Of a DNA stretch of 64,000 nt, positions 39,381-43,015 are shown piece after piece. Source of the DNA: Branchipolynoe longqiensis (Eukaryota > Annelida > Polychaeta > Phyllodocida > Polynoidae); the NCBI GenBank assembly GCA_030323885.1, contig CM059186.1, forward strand, positions 153,421,064-153,485,063, given 5' to 3'. The first letter of the stretch is position 1, and each line of letters begins with the position of its first letter. The notes below the pieces were generated by a model. It ran no database searches. It had not been told where the DNA came from and saw only the letters and a program-made list of their open reading frames with translations. Both the position numbers and the translations under genes were made by a program.

Positions 39381-41365
39381 TCACACATACACACACATAC
39401 ACACACAAACAAACACATACACACACAAAAACAAGCACAAAATTGCAAATAAACATACCACAGCCTGTTATGTACACCGAATAACATTAATATTGACAGT
39501 TGGGCCAACAGTATTGTTGGTTGAGTAGGTTTACTACCATATGGCAGTCGTGAGTACCCTTAACCACCGCAGACTATTCAGGAAAGGTGCAAGTACCCAA
39601 AGTCTATCCCAGTGGCGCCATCTGTCAGATTGTCACACAACTACCACAGGTTAGTTTTATCACCACCCCACATACCCCACAAACACTTCGTTTAAATCGT
39701 ATTGATCGTGAGAACCGTAACACATAAAATGTTGATTGAACTTAGTTTTATTTCTAGTGGTAAATCCATCTATGTATCTTAATTGGACTCAGCCAAGTGG
39801 TGAATTCATCTAAGCATCTGGATTGGGGTTAGTTGCATTTCCACCCCCAGCTCTCAGTCCTTGGGTAGAAGTAAATCTTTTTAAAACTTCCTCTCTGCTT
39901 AAACCCGCCCGCCCCTAACCCCAAATCCCACAACAAACTGAGGACATGATGAAGCTGTTAATGTAAATTAAAAAACCCTTGAACATTGGGATATAGAATT
40001 ACAAACTTAAAAAAAACCAAGATAACAAAAACACTACCCAACACCCTATATATGTAGCCACCCATTGGGGGCGTAGGAGGACACAGAATGCCCACATGGA
40101 TTTTAGATTTGGATTTAGTTGAATTAGTTTAATGTTATTCCATGTGAGTCATGTGTGTTTTCCTTTTAGTTGTTCATGCGCGTGGAATGCCAGACGTATG
40201 CACAGCTGGCCAATGTGCGCTTTGACTTCTTCGTTCAAAAGGTGAGGCAAACATTCTCCTTCGTCATTAAATGCCAAATGGGACTTTTTCTAATTCCAAT
40301 TTCCCTGCTACAAGTTCATTCCTCGAACATTAGGATATAGAATTACAAACAAAACCTGCCAAAAAAGAACAAGCGAGAAATTACCCTTGTAGTGTTTGCA
40401 GTACATCTCAGTGGAATTACACCTCATTTCCTGTAAAAGTTAACCACTTCCCACACTCGCTCCCAAAGAACATTGGGATGTGGACTTTAAAATAACCAAC
40501 AAGAACAAGAGAACAAACCCAAATATCTAGTGCTTGAAGTACATCTCGGTGGAATGACACCTTATATCACGGAACAATAAACCACTACCCCCCACACCCT
40601 TACATACACACGCACGCACGCACGCACACACACACACACACACCAAAAGCCCACATCCACACCAAAAAGCCCACTCCCATGCCCACACCAAATCCCACAC
40701 CCACACTCATATTCACATTCACATTCCCTCCCTCCCTCCTTCCCTCCCTCACTCCCTCCTTCTCTCCCTCCCTCCCTCCCTCCTTCTCTCCCTCCCTCCC
40801 TCCGCCCCCCCCCACTCTTTCCGTACCCCCTCTCTCCTTCCCTACCTCACTCACTCACTCACTCACTCACTCACTCACTCACTCACTCACTCACTCACTC
40901 ACTCACACATACACACGCCATGATATAACGTTAGGTATTGTTAGGACGTAAAACCCCAATTACTTACTCCCTTGTACTTTCCCCCATTAGGTGCTTCGGG
41001 AACACAAAGACCCAGTGATGGCTCGCACGATGATCTTCATCCCTTCCTACTTTGACTACGTCAGAATCAGGAACTTCTTCAAGAAGGAAGACATCGATTT
41101 CCTCTCCATATGCGAGTAGGTTTCACAGTTGGATATTTGTATGTGTACCTGTAATAATGAATGAATTCCCTATCCTTGTTGATTTAAGTGTATGAACCAA
41201 AAATATAGAGAAAACAATGCTGACCTCTTATATGTCATGTCTATATTCAGCATGTCTCATTTCCAGGTACACGAAGGACCAGAAAATGCGGATAGCGCGC
41301 AAAAAGTTCATGCGAGGACAGACTCACTTTTTGTTGTACACAGAACGCTTCCACTTCTACCACCG
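8949..41365 (+). CDS. utp25: UTP25 (DIEXF) small-subunit processome component, 20 exons seen, 3' end outside or missing
   Basis: UTP25 is a nucleolar protein of the U3 snoRNP/SSU processome needed for early 18S rRNA processing; the zebrafish orthologue Def is also linked to p53 turnover. Exons: 8949-9061, 22618-22681, 23823-23925, 25212-25454, 26059-26150, 28153-28245, 28608-28680, 29481-29533, 30025-30110, 31740-31802, 32985-33099, 33422-33506, 33956-34112, 35178-35274, 37840-37925, 38403-38485, 39573-39649, 40170-40241, 40991-41115, 41267-41365. All phases join, giving 659 codons plus two bases. The N-terminus is basic, residues about 60-175 are acidic and Ser-rich, and residues 260-659 form the conserved helicase-like fold. 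The usual DEAD box is DQTD (465-468), as in other family members, which lack ATPase motifs. Human UTP25 has about 756 residues; about 80 C-terminal residues are not in this window. No disabling mutation was seen. Confidence 0.93.
9085..9501 (-). mobile_element. MULE-type MITE, copy 2 (10-bp target duplication) in UTP25 intron 1
   Basis: Reverse-orientation copy of the 1507-1932 element, similar along the whole length. The ends are tgacacaagattcacccc and gaatcttttatcta. The flanking direct repeat ggttaggatt is present at 9075-9084 and 9502-9511. The insertion begins 23 bp after the exon 1 donor. Confidence 0.8.
9512..10395. other. Intron 1 sequence, no gene seen
   Basis: AT-rich. Phrases such as aaatcgctagacagacagagctcac and gattagtcgttccaaagttatc recur near 12185-12300, so part of this stretch belongs to a dispersed repeat. 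A gcgcacgcaccgtgggaca-like motif occurs twice (about 9935 and 10330). Confidence 0.4.
10396..10950. mobile_element. MITE with agycccgttcacac ends and possible 3-bp duplication
   Basis: The left end agtcccgttcacacagcaca is matched by the complement of the right end, agccccgttcacactgggca. The triplet ata flanks both sides (10393-10395 and 10951-10953). The interior repeats gaactagat(g/a)aggcgaact motifs. No transposase is encoded. A partial relative lies at 1970-2135. Confidence 0.65.
11090..11960 (+). repeat. Satellite array with irregular units of about 155-195 bp
   Basis: Units carry gtcaattctgtatggatttt, gatgaaataaaaactga, tttagtgcccttcaaaatag and ccccgaatctgcgttttcgtg. Starts are near 11125, 11280, 11477 and 11766, with one partial unit near 11580. 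Diverged units recur in reverse order at 18920-19510, on the far side of the DIRS element. Confidence 0.75.
12486..12556 (+). repeat. DIRS left terminus (parts A and C)
   Basis: Part A (tttacctcggtactaagcct to about 12527) is complementary to the internal copy at 17480-17522. Part C (agggagaaggaagcaacatc, then cgggttcagcaatt, about 12522-12556) is complementary to the right-terminal copy near 17704-17747. A degraded copy of this terminus occurs alone at 21161-21235. Confidence 0.85.
12785..12914 (+). repeat. 65-bp tandem duplication in the DIRS 5' leader
   Basis: The motif ttgccgcccgttgcc, then gaacggagagacatgttgg, starts at 12785 and again at 12850. The second DIRS copy has only one such unit near 56855, so the duplication is specific to this copy or lineage. 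Confidence 0.7.
13211..14542 (+). CDS. DIRS ORF1, gag-like protein (443 aa)
   Basis: Intact frame; the likely ATG is at 13232 (MAAKRSTKG), a few codons inside the open frame. The N-terminal part is Ser/acidic, residues about 125-145 form a very basic [10 protein letters not shown] cluster that could act as a nuclear signal, and the middle (about residues 190-350) is the conserved part shared with the second copy, including [18 protein letters not shown] and [15 protein letters not shown]. The C-terminus is Arg/Gly/Asn rich ([18 protein letters not shown]), probably RNA binding. DIRS ORF1 proteins are regarded as Gag equivalents that package RNA. No zinc knuckle is visible. Confidence 0.8.
   Translation: MGFRRLEMAAKRSTKGAPHASSDGDATPARVSACSRDGSPEAGPSKADATEQMVRLIREQLQQLLPTPPSKTPTKDASLSEESDWEDLSDQQTTDSEIAFGKKRKHSKRYSSGGDEYYKARNKIRKVKRTKKKSKSKKKKAISSSSDSSNDSTTTDSESDDPHAGTFADITETVAKKIRAVKKKRINTCTLMRKNLRGHFDTFKPAETLTKLAEQYTGIKGIPQATIKEMDEDVTMSEDRRKFETCLHTVHKGVLVALAAIMPVANRMMVGNKFTTVTPDMNSAIAALTATSNFLSYRRFENVFKSVTTDAGKQVARSKKVVDNDGKEYTLFLPPKPVKGKPLDNTKMFGGQLQYLFKQVETAAKQSKHLDGKKDSNPAKFKKSRSDFRGRRTGLPNSRFANRNQGYQQRGRGQRNQYGWNDGNRPFKRDSSSQRQFPKPGNK
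14545..16425 (+). pseudogene. DIRS ORF2, reverse transcriptase-RNase H, one in-frame stop
   Basis: The frame is open upstream into the end of ORF1 with no ATG before the RT core, so expression probably needs frameshifting or an internal start. RT motifs: [33 protein letters not shown] (motif A), [15 protein letters not shown] (motif B region) and [12 protein letters not shown] (motif C, YIDD). A TAA at 15295-15297 interrupts the frame just after the RT thumb. RNase H follows with [34 protein letters not shown] and LADKKSR. The C-terminal DIRS-specific region includes [21 protein letters not shown] and [10 protein letters not shown]. The second copy lacks the stop at the same place. Confidence 0.88.
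16290..17384 (+). CDS. DIRS ORF3, tyrosine recombinase (364 aa)
   Basis: Overlaps the end of ORF2 by 136 bases in another frame, the usual DIRS layout. The recombinase core lies at residues about 185-350. The catalytic set is visible: Arg202 in VTGHRGQT, His311 and Arg314 in [18 protein letters not shown], the HAGW motif at 334-337, and the nucleophile Tyr347 in FAKHYNKR. The N-terminal half resembles a SAM-like core-binding domain ([19 protein letters not shown]). The protein would join circular cDNA to the genome. All key residues are present. Confidence 0.92.
   Translation: MESGSAVGGERLFRIPKRPSKFTTSGASDKPRGCVNNTNIGIPFLSTYLKQYGLDKITQARLISHAWRPSTVKLYSSYLKKWGIYCLLHKVKPMLPSIAQVGRFLRMMEDDALGYGAINAARCALSVVLPRINGQTIGKHEVIHWIMRSIYIRNPPKPKYSRFWDVSIVFKLFREWLENKLLSIKQLGYKLAVLLLLVTGHRGQTIVALSLQGLDIDNNEVTFDLDKLLKSNRTGDPLSSIHLTSFPRNRKLCVVSAIKEYISKTKGIRNSRQLLVSFIKPHKAISRDTLARWTVKVLKLAGIDTGRYASHSTRGAMVSKARKLGISVRRILAHAGWKTAKSFAKHYNKRLEKKSGIATRLLTS
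17480..17598 (+). repeat. DIRS internal complementary region
   Basis: The first part (tccctcggcctcgagtagcc, to ccgaggtaaaat at 17522) is the exact complement of the left terminus. The second part (17523-17598, agtatagttatacgaatctt and on to acaagcccgtagtcg) is complementary to the right end 17756-17827. A region complementary to both ends at once is the template bridge proposed for making circular DIRS DNA. Confidence 0.88.
17599..17827 (+). repeat. DIRS right terminus
   Basis: Contains the complement of left part C at about 17704-17747 (cagcaat-type sequence reading gattgctgaacccggatgtt) and the outer end 17756-17827 (ttgtacctcgggaaaacaag, on to cgtataactatactat). The final bases abut ctatttgttaaacatg of the satellite. 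Confidence 0.85.
17828..18570 (+). repeat. 205-bp satellite array, forward orientation
   Basis: The motif gaagattgctcac recurs near 17918, 18120, 18327 and 18532, giving units of 202-207 bp. Each unit carries ttattcaaaattaatagaaa and tccagaaccctaacc. It continues the half-unit at 12400-12485 that the DIRS insertion cut off. Confidence 0.88.
18920..19510 (+). repeat. Diverged satellite units related to 11090-11960
   Basis: Two units share aatttaaaagcactgtagtgtc, gccgatgcacacacaaattt and tgaaaatggcgggaatttag-like blocks with the array at 11 kb. One unit holds gtcaattctttatggatttt. They flank the DIRS-bearing element on its right. Confidence 0.6.
19770..20030 (-). mobile_element. Dispersed repeat, inverted copy of 44698-44985
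   Basis: On the - strand it reads gatgtaaacatcagcctgta, gtgactgaaattgtatgtttc, taataaattatattattata-type sequence and ends in tgcgcagttggaactgtgat. The copy at 44698 has the same order with high similarity. No TIR was resolved. Confidence 0.65.
20031..21112. other. Intron 1 sequence, no recognised gene
   Basis: Includes a GC-balanced stretch (20150-20950) with an open frame of about 156 codons on the + strand and two on the - strand. None shows a recognisable domain, splice structure or repeat. The block around 20900-21010 (ccgggccctattcaattaat) has an LTR-like look but no partner was found. Confidence 0.4.
21113..21283 (+). mobile_element. DIRS left-terminus remnant between 42-bp direct repeats
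   Basis: The block at about 21161-21235 (ttttacctcggtatacagcc, agcacatccggtccagcaat, tagcat) is a decayed copy of the DIRS left terminus at 12486. It is bracketed by the same 42-bp sequence (gctggattttggttatttca and on to agcagca) at 21113-21154 and 21242-21283. Confidence 0.7.
21817..22247 (+). mobile_element. MULE-type MITE, copy 3
   Basis: The ends tagataaaagatcaccccgt and, reversed, tagataaaagattcgcc match the TIRs at 1507 and 9501. The interior differs from the other two copies. No flanking duplication is evident. Confidence 0.6.
22618..22681 (+). CDS. utp25: UTP25 exon 2 (residues 38-59)
   Basis: Acceptor ttttcag, donor gtaatt. The exon reads [17 protein letters not shown] with no stop. 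Its phase accepts the two bases left by exon 1 and leaves the next exon in phase 0. The sequence is poorly conserved in the family, so the call rests mainly on phase and position. Confidence 0.75.
23330..23700 (+). pseudogene. LINE reverse transcriptase C-terminal remnant in UTP25 intron 2
   Basis: One frame gives [14 protein letters not shown] and [10 protein letters not shown]; another gives [13 protein letters not shown] and [11 protein letters not shown], ending at a stop near 23696. This order (YExRLxxLxLPTL, RGDxIxxYK, FSxRxxxxWNxLP, FKxxLDxxW) is the C-terminal region of CR1/Jockey-like LINE polymerases. Stops and frameshifts show it is dead. Confidence 0.75.
23823..23925 (+). CDS. utp25: UTP25 exon 3 (residues 60-93)
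   Basis: Acceptor caccag, donor gtaggc. Encodes an acidic Ser-rich stretch followed by [12 protein letters not shown], equivalent to the family's acidic run and (Y/F)xxLLxTL motif. It ends in phase 1. Confidence 0.88.
23993..24325 (+). mobile_element. tRNA-derived SINE (family 1)
   Basis: The head gggatggccgaatgagttga with gggttcgaaccatgc shows A- and B-box-like motifs. The body gactgagtaggatatcaggt and tataaagtcgccatgagtgc and the tail atgttgcccggacgtcaaac are complete. It lies in UTP25 intron 3. Confidence 0.85.
24576..24893 (+). mobile_element. tRNA-derived SINE (family 1)
   Basis: A second copy in intron 3, from gtgatggccaaatgagttga to the tail gatgtcaggacgaccaacc. It is about 315 bp and shows small deletions in the tail. 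Confidence 0.82.
25212..25454 (+). CDS. utp25: UTP25 exon 4 (residues 94-174), GC donor
   Basis: Encodes the long acidic segment ([10 protein letters not shown] and on to [14 protein letters not shown]). The acceptor used here is ttacag at 25211. A second in-frame acceptor, ctttcag at 25181, would add ten residues. The donor is acag|gcaaga, a GC donor; the exon leaves phase 1, which fits exon 5. Confidence 0.85.
25672..25848 (-). mobile_element. tRNA-derived SINE (family 1), 3' truncated
   Basis: On the - strand it reads from gggtggccgaatgagttgag through ttaaacccccaagttcc to caatccatgccctatcc-like body sequence, where it stops. It lies in intron 4. Confidence 0.7.
26059..26150 (+). CDS. utp25: UTP25 exon 5 (residues 175-205)
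   Basis: Acceptor gtttcag, donor gtatca. Encodes [14 protein letters not shown], matching the family's DPF-xxH motif at the end of the acidic region, and ends with SPWEKEETK in phase 0. Confidence 0.9.
26238..27690 (+). pseudogene. GC-rich DIRS/Ngaro-like retroelement remnant in UTP25 intron 5
   Basis: The + frame 26420-27166 ends with [20 protein letters not shown] and [17 protein letters not shown], a pre-RT region typical of tyrosine-recombinase retroelements. After a frame change near 27165, [19 protein letters not shown] and [10 protein letters not shown] follow (RT motifs), then MPFGCRSSG. The sequence between DLSY and [10 protein letters not shown] is shortened by an internal deletion. 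The last RT block is duplicated in tandem (27366-27472 and 27475-27590). A polyadenylation-like aataaa lies at 27655. GC content is far above the surroundings. No YIDD box or recombinase is present. Confidence 0.75.
28153..28245 (+). CDS. utp25: UTP25 exon 6 (residues 206-236)
   Basis: Acceptor ggtttcag, donor gtttgt (weak). Encodes [10 protein letters not shown], which aligns with the WPxLGxL block of the family, and a Lys-rich end KLKDYKKLR. Phase 0 at both ends. Confidence 0.88.
28608..28680 (+). CDS. utp25: UTP25 exon 7 (residues 237-260)
   Basis: Acceptor attccag, donor gtaagt. Encodes [17 protein letters not shown], a moderately conserved linker before the helicase-like fold. It ends in phase 1. 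Confidence 0.85.
29222..29450 (-). mobile_element. SINE with a different tRNA-like head (family 2), reverse orientation
   Basis: On the - strand it reads tctctgtggcagagtggtta, then aggtaggtggttcgatttc, matching A- and B-box-like motifs with tRNA spacing. The downstream part resembles caagtctattcagacttatc-type sequence in other dispersed repeats. It lies in intron 7, just before exon 8. Confidence 0.55.
29481..29533 (+). CDS. utp25: UTP25 exon 8 (residues 261-278)
   Basis: Acceptor tttgcag, donor gtaagt. Encodes [18 protein letters not shown], the conserved FTPLQ-xxLF-xxMNxY motif that opens the helicase-like domain (Q-motif-like position). Confidence 0.93.
29588..29999 (+). mobile_element. 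Composite SINE: distinct tRNA-like head plus family 1 body
   Basis: The head (taatggttaggatgctagcc and gtgagttcgagtcccactc) differs from the family 1 head. From about 29808 on the sequence is the family 1 body and tail (tgggtcatggtgctgccggc, cactataaagtcgcgtgagt, gatgttgtcaggacctta). The element ends about 25 bp before UTP25 exon 9. Confidence 0.65.
30025..30110 (+). CDS. utp25: UTP25 exon 9 (residues 279-306)
   Basis: Acceptor ctttcag immediately after a SINE tail; donor gtaagt. Encodes [20 protein letters not shown] then HALNHVL, the conserved YCxHxxNHVLK region. It ends in phase 2. Confidence 0.93.
30138..30471. mobile_element. MITE flanked by TTAA, family with agttgcatagtccgatg ends
   Basis: The left end agcggcatagtacgatgg pairs with the complement of the right end, agttgcatagtccgatg. 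TTAA is present at 30134-30137 and 30472-30475. TTAA target sites are used by piggyBac and Kolobok transposons. An inverted relative lies at 41760-42440 and a fragment at 51853-51945. Confidence 0.75.
30828..31343. mobile_element. pogo/Tigger-like MITE with TA flanks
   Basis: The left end cagtataaccccgttaaacc is matched by complements at 31141-31161 (inner) and 31323-31343 (outer). The outer pair is flanked by ta on both sides. The interior repeats cggttaaaccaaa motifs. TIRs starting cagt and TA duplications are typical of pogo-group Tc1/mariner elements. Confidence 0.75.
31445..31735 (+). repeat. 14-bp minisatellite next to UTP25 exon 10 acceptor
   Basis: About 20 copies of acttactgttatca run without interruption to within a few bases of the splice acceptor at 31737-31739. 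The unit is pyrimidine-rich and supplies much of the polypyrimidine tract. Confidence 0.92.
31740..31802 (+). CDS. utp25: UTP25 exon 10 (residues 307-327)
   Basis: Acceptor accttcag directly downstream of a 14-bp minisatellite; donor gtaagc. Encodes [19 protein letters not shown], the family's KxxxxVLxNN basic segment. It ends in phase 2. Confidence 0.9.
31905..32045 (-). mobile_element. tRNA-derived SINE (family 1), head fragment
   Basis: On the - strand it reads from cctttccaagttttaacaat-like body to the head gggttcgaatcccacgacctg and cacacgggaagcc. Only the head half is preserved. It lies in intron 10. Confidence 0.55.
32535..32795 (+). repeat. Dispersed repeat, inverted copy of 56290-56520
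   Basis: Shares gaggctgtatttatactgtc, caggcttgttttcaatgctgg, ccagctgtagtgttggtgt and ttgcatttcagcagcagata with the complement of 56290-56520. At the second site it joins a tRNA-like head, so this is probably a SINE body. Confidence 0.7.
32985..33099 (+). CDS. utp25: UTP25 exon 11 (residues 328-366), GC donor
   Basis: Encodes [20 protein letters not shown], the most conserved block of the family (motif Ia position), then [14 protein letters not shown]. The donor is cag|gcaagt, a near-perfect GC donor; phase 0 joins exon 12, whereas a cut at the nearby gt would break the frame. Confidence 0.95.
33422..33506 (+). CDS. utp25: UTP25 exon 12 (residues 367-394)
   Basis: Acceptor atttcag, donor gtaagc. 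Encodes [17 protein letters not shown], corresponding to the NKKRFxxE-plus-acidic segment of the family. It ends in phase 1. Confidence 0.92.
33956..34112 (+). CDS. utp25: UTP25 exon 13 (residues 395-446)
   Basis: Acceptor ttcatag, donor gtgagt. Encodes [19 protein letters not shown] and [19 protein letters not shown], both strongly conserved (the SPLGLR motif takes the place of helicase motif Ib). It ends in phase 2. Confidence 0.95.
34147..34490 (+). mobile_element. tRNA-derived SINE (family 1), full length
   Basis: The head gtggccgaatcggtagagcg is followed by the body (cagtggggcagcac, gccatgagtacgtactgtca) and the tail taaaaccccaacaaacaaac. It lies in intron 13, 35 bp after exon 13. Confidence 0.85.
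34560..34812 (+). mobile_element. tRNA-derived SINE (family 1), partial
   Basis: A degenerate head is followed by ttgatacttgtcgctacttt, tgtcaggataatgtgactga and gatgttgttaggacataaac. It is the second copy in intron 13. Confidence 0.75.
35178..35274 (+). CDS. utp25: UTP25 exon 14 (residues 447-479)
   Basis: Acceptor ttttcag, donor gtagac. Encodes [18 protein letters not shown] followed by MQNWDHIL. The DQTD tetrad occupies the DEAD-box site but lacks the catalytic Glu, as in all UTP25 proteins. Confidence 0.95.
35703..35997 (+). mobile_element. tRNA-derived SINE (family 1)
   Basis: The head gcggtggccgaatcagtaga with gaatcccggccgagtc, a shortened body and the tail ggatgtaaaaccccaataaac. It lies in intron 14 before the 53-bp minisatellite. 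Confidence 0.82.
36294..37775 (+). repeat. 53-bp minisatellite in UTP25 intron 14
   Basis: About 27 copies of a 53-bp unit (caagtgacagcttcaggcta, ctaattcatgctaatactgg, catgtagacacac). Exact 53-bp spacing is seen at 36368, 36421 and 36474. Variation is limited to a few positions (tgg/cgg, gta/cta, ttag/taat). The array makes up most of the 2.6 kb intron. Confidence 0.95.
37840..37925 (+). CDS. utp25: UTP25 exon 15 (residues 480-507)
   Basis: Acceptor cttgcag, donor gtaata. Encodes [20 protein letters not shown] and VRMWTLNGW, the conserved DFSRVRxWxLxxW motif. Intron 14 before it is filled by a 53-bp minisatellite. Confidence 0.94.
38247..38345 (+). mobile_element. SINE (family 1) 3' fragment in intron 15
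   Basis: Reads gtcgcagtcaccatgagtat, cacaagccggtgtctgtcat and gttgcttggacatacaaccc, the 3' third of the family 1 SINE. It lies just before UTP25 exon 16. Confidence 0.65.
38403..38485 (+). CDS. utp25: UTP25 exon 16 (residues 508-535)
   Basis: Acceptor tttgcag, donor gtatcc. Encodes [20 protein letters not shown] then VFNKHC, the YRQTLxF and INxVFNKxC motifs of the C-terminal helicase-like lobe. It ends in phase 1. Confidence 0.94.
39255..39425 (+). repeat. (CATA)n and (CA)n microsatellite in UTP25 intron 16
   Basis: A run of catacata units from about 39260 to 39360 is followed by (ca)n and cacacata runs. Open frames across it are products of the repeat, not genes. Confidence 0.95.
39573..39649 (+). 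CDS. utp25: UTP25 exon 17 (residues 536-561)
   Basis: Acceptor ccgcag with a weak pyrimidine tract; donor gttagt. Encodes [20 protein letters not shown] and QLPQ, matching the GxVxVxxxxxxG-IxxVxxQLP block. Phase fits both neighbours. Confidence 0.9.
40170..40241 (+). CDS. utp25: UTP25 exon 18 (residues 562-585)
   Basis: Acceptor ccttttag, donor gtgagg. Encodes [20 protein letters not shown] then FVQK, equivalent to F-x-R-x-E-x(6)-ARFxFFVxK of the family. Confidence 0.93.
40605..40968 (+). repeat. Simple repeats and SINE tail in UTP25 intron 18
   Basis: Contains (acgc)n, (ac)n, cccaca-type units, (ctcc)n and (ctca)n in series, then a SINE family 1 tail at about 40917-40968 (catgatataacgttaggtat, gttaggacgtaaaacccc) directly before exon 19. 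Confidence 0.9.
40991..41115 (+). CDS. utp25: UTP25 exon 19 (residues 586-626)
   Basis: Acceptor ccattag, donor gtaggt. Encodes [20 protein letters not shown] and DFLSICE, matching the IPSYFDFVRLRNYFKKE signature. It ends in phase 2. Confidence 0.95.
41267..41365 (+). CDS. utp25: UTP25 exon 20 (residues 627-659), last exon found
   Basis: Acceptor tttccag, donor gtaagt. Encodes [19 protein letters not shown] and [13 protein letters not shown], matching R-x-x-F-x-x-G-x-x-x-FLLxTERFHFY. It leaves phase 2, so at least one more exon is required; a long (AC)n tract follows the donor at once. Confidence 0.95.
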
Positions 41366-41371
41366 GTAAGT

Positions 41372-41409
41372 CCACACACACACACGCACGCACGCGCACG
41401 CGCACGCAC

Positions 41410-41465
<56 letters not shown>

Positions 41466-41591
41466 GCACACTCACACTCACACTCACGCACACACGCACT
41501 CACACTCACACTCACACTCACACTCACACTCACACACACAGACACACACTCACACTCACACTCACACACACACACGTGCAGCACCCACCCA

Positions 41592-41628
<37 letters not shown>

Positions 41629-41630
41629 AC
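41372..41630 (+). repeat. (AC)n microsatellite after UTP25 exon 20
   Basis: Long (ac)n and (actc)n runs begin seven bases after the exon 20 donor. Apparent open frames on both strands are repeat products. Confidence 0.95.
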
Positions 41631-41759
41631 CTCACGAGGAAGGGATCATTCATATTCAAGAGAAGTAATGTCAGGAAGGAAAGGTTTCAAGGAACACAGT
41701 GGTGTAATTACAAGTGTGGTGAGGTGCACTCGCCTCCCCAGGTGAAATGTCACATTACA

Positions 41760-42440
41760 ATTGCATAGTCTGATTGTTTTGGGTTTGTCTCTTCTTTTTT
41801 AATTTTTTATAGATAAACATATTAGTTTGATTAATATAATCTACCTTACTTTAGTTTGAAGTAACTTATTTTAAATAGCTAACTTTGGAGATATTTGAAG
41901 TGCAAACATGCCAACTTAATTTTTGCAAGCACGTCAAAACTCTGATACCATAGGCTTCTGCAGTAACATGTTCTATTAAATTGACATAGTATTCCATTCT
42001 ATACAGCAACAAATATGTATTAAATGCATCAGTATTTAAGTTATATATGTAGAATCAAATGTAGATAGGAAAAGAGTAGTGGGGTTAGATAGTTGGGTGG
42101 GTGGGTGGGTGGAAGAGAAAAGGGCAGCGTGGAGGAGGCTTGGAAGGCGAATGACTGAGGGAGGCCGGCGGGCGGCCTTATAAGGGAGGCGGGTGAGCGA
42201 TGGCAGGGGAGGCGTGAAAGCGGCGAGGCCGGGGGAGGGCGAGGGAGAAAGCTGAGAGGCGGGCGTCGGGGGAGGCGTGAATGCTGCGCGACAGCCCGAG
42301 GGGGGGGTGGGGGGAGGGTCTCTTCCTGTCCACGCATCAAACGCAATGCTCGCATTACGACCAAGTTATATATGTAGAATCAAATGTAGATACTTGTTTT
42401 GGTTTTGAAAATTTGATGCTTTTGATCGGACTATGCAACT
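41760..42440 (-). mobile_element. TTAA-family MITE with a GC-rich insert
   Basis: Inverted relative of 30138-30471: ttgcatagtctgattg at the left, cggactatgcaactttaa at the right, and a shared interior (gataccataggcttctgcag, gtgcaaacatgcc). At 42068-42362 it carries a 295-bp insert bracketed by a 30-bp direct repeat. Confidence 0.75.
42068..42362. other. GC-rich, purine-biased 295-bp insert between 30-bp direct repeats
   Basis: Direct repeats at 42038-42067 and 42363-42392 match over all 30 bases (aagttatatatgtagaatca, then aatgtagata). The insert has ggtgggtgggtgggtgg, which could form a G-quadruplex, and many ggcgg/gaggc blocks. No coding potential is seen. It may be a retroposed sequence with a long target duplication or a filled break. 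Confidence 0.6.
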
Positions 42441-42662
42441 TTAACCGGTAGATGCGGGTAGTTTGCTAGCATCCTAGATAGTCTAATATAGTTAATTTAT
42501 GATGGACTCCAGATTTGTCGATTGTGGATTTAGAGATCTTCCCTTTGCTCAGCTACGTGCTGTTTGAGGATAACGGGAAGTTCCCATAGGGACGCGTCGT
42601 CCGACTGCAGTTGTATTTTGGCACTGGATGAAGAATGTCTGCTGCTATGCTCTGACTCCACC

Positions 42663-43015
42663 CGACCAGACGGGATGGCCGATTGAGTTGAGCGTTTGTC
42701 TCCCCCTTTTGGTAGATCATGGGATTTAAACCCATGGCTTCAAACCCTGGTCAAGTCAAACCAATGACTTAAAAATGTATACTTGTTGCTTCCTAGCCAG
42801 GCTCTCGGCATTATTAGGATAGGTCAAGGACTGGTCGGCTCAGTGTAAGGATAATATGACTGAGTGGGATATTGGGTCATGGTGCTGGTGGCCGGGTCTC
42901 CCAGTGAGGCAGTACTATAAAGTCACAATGAGTGCAGTCTTTTACAAGTCGCTACCCGTCCTGATATGACCTTAGATGTTGCCAGGACATAAAACTCCAA
43001 CAACCAACCAATCTC
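42663..43015 (+). mobile_element. tRNA-derived SINE (family 1), full length
   Basis: The head gggatggccgattgagttga, the B-box-like ggcttcaaaccctgg, the full body and the tail gatgttgccaggacataaaa, then ctccaacaaccaaccaatc. Confidence 0.87.

Noticed and set aside
39124..41668. Cys/Val/Thr/His-rich open frames on both strands
   Set aside because: Translations of (CATA)n, (CA)n and (CTCC)n tracts in UTP25 introns.
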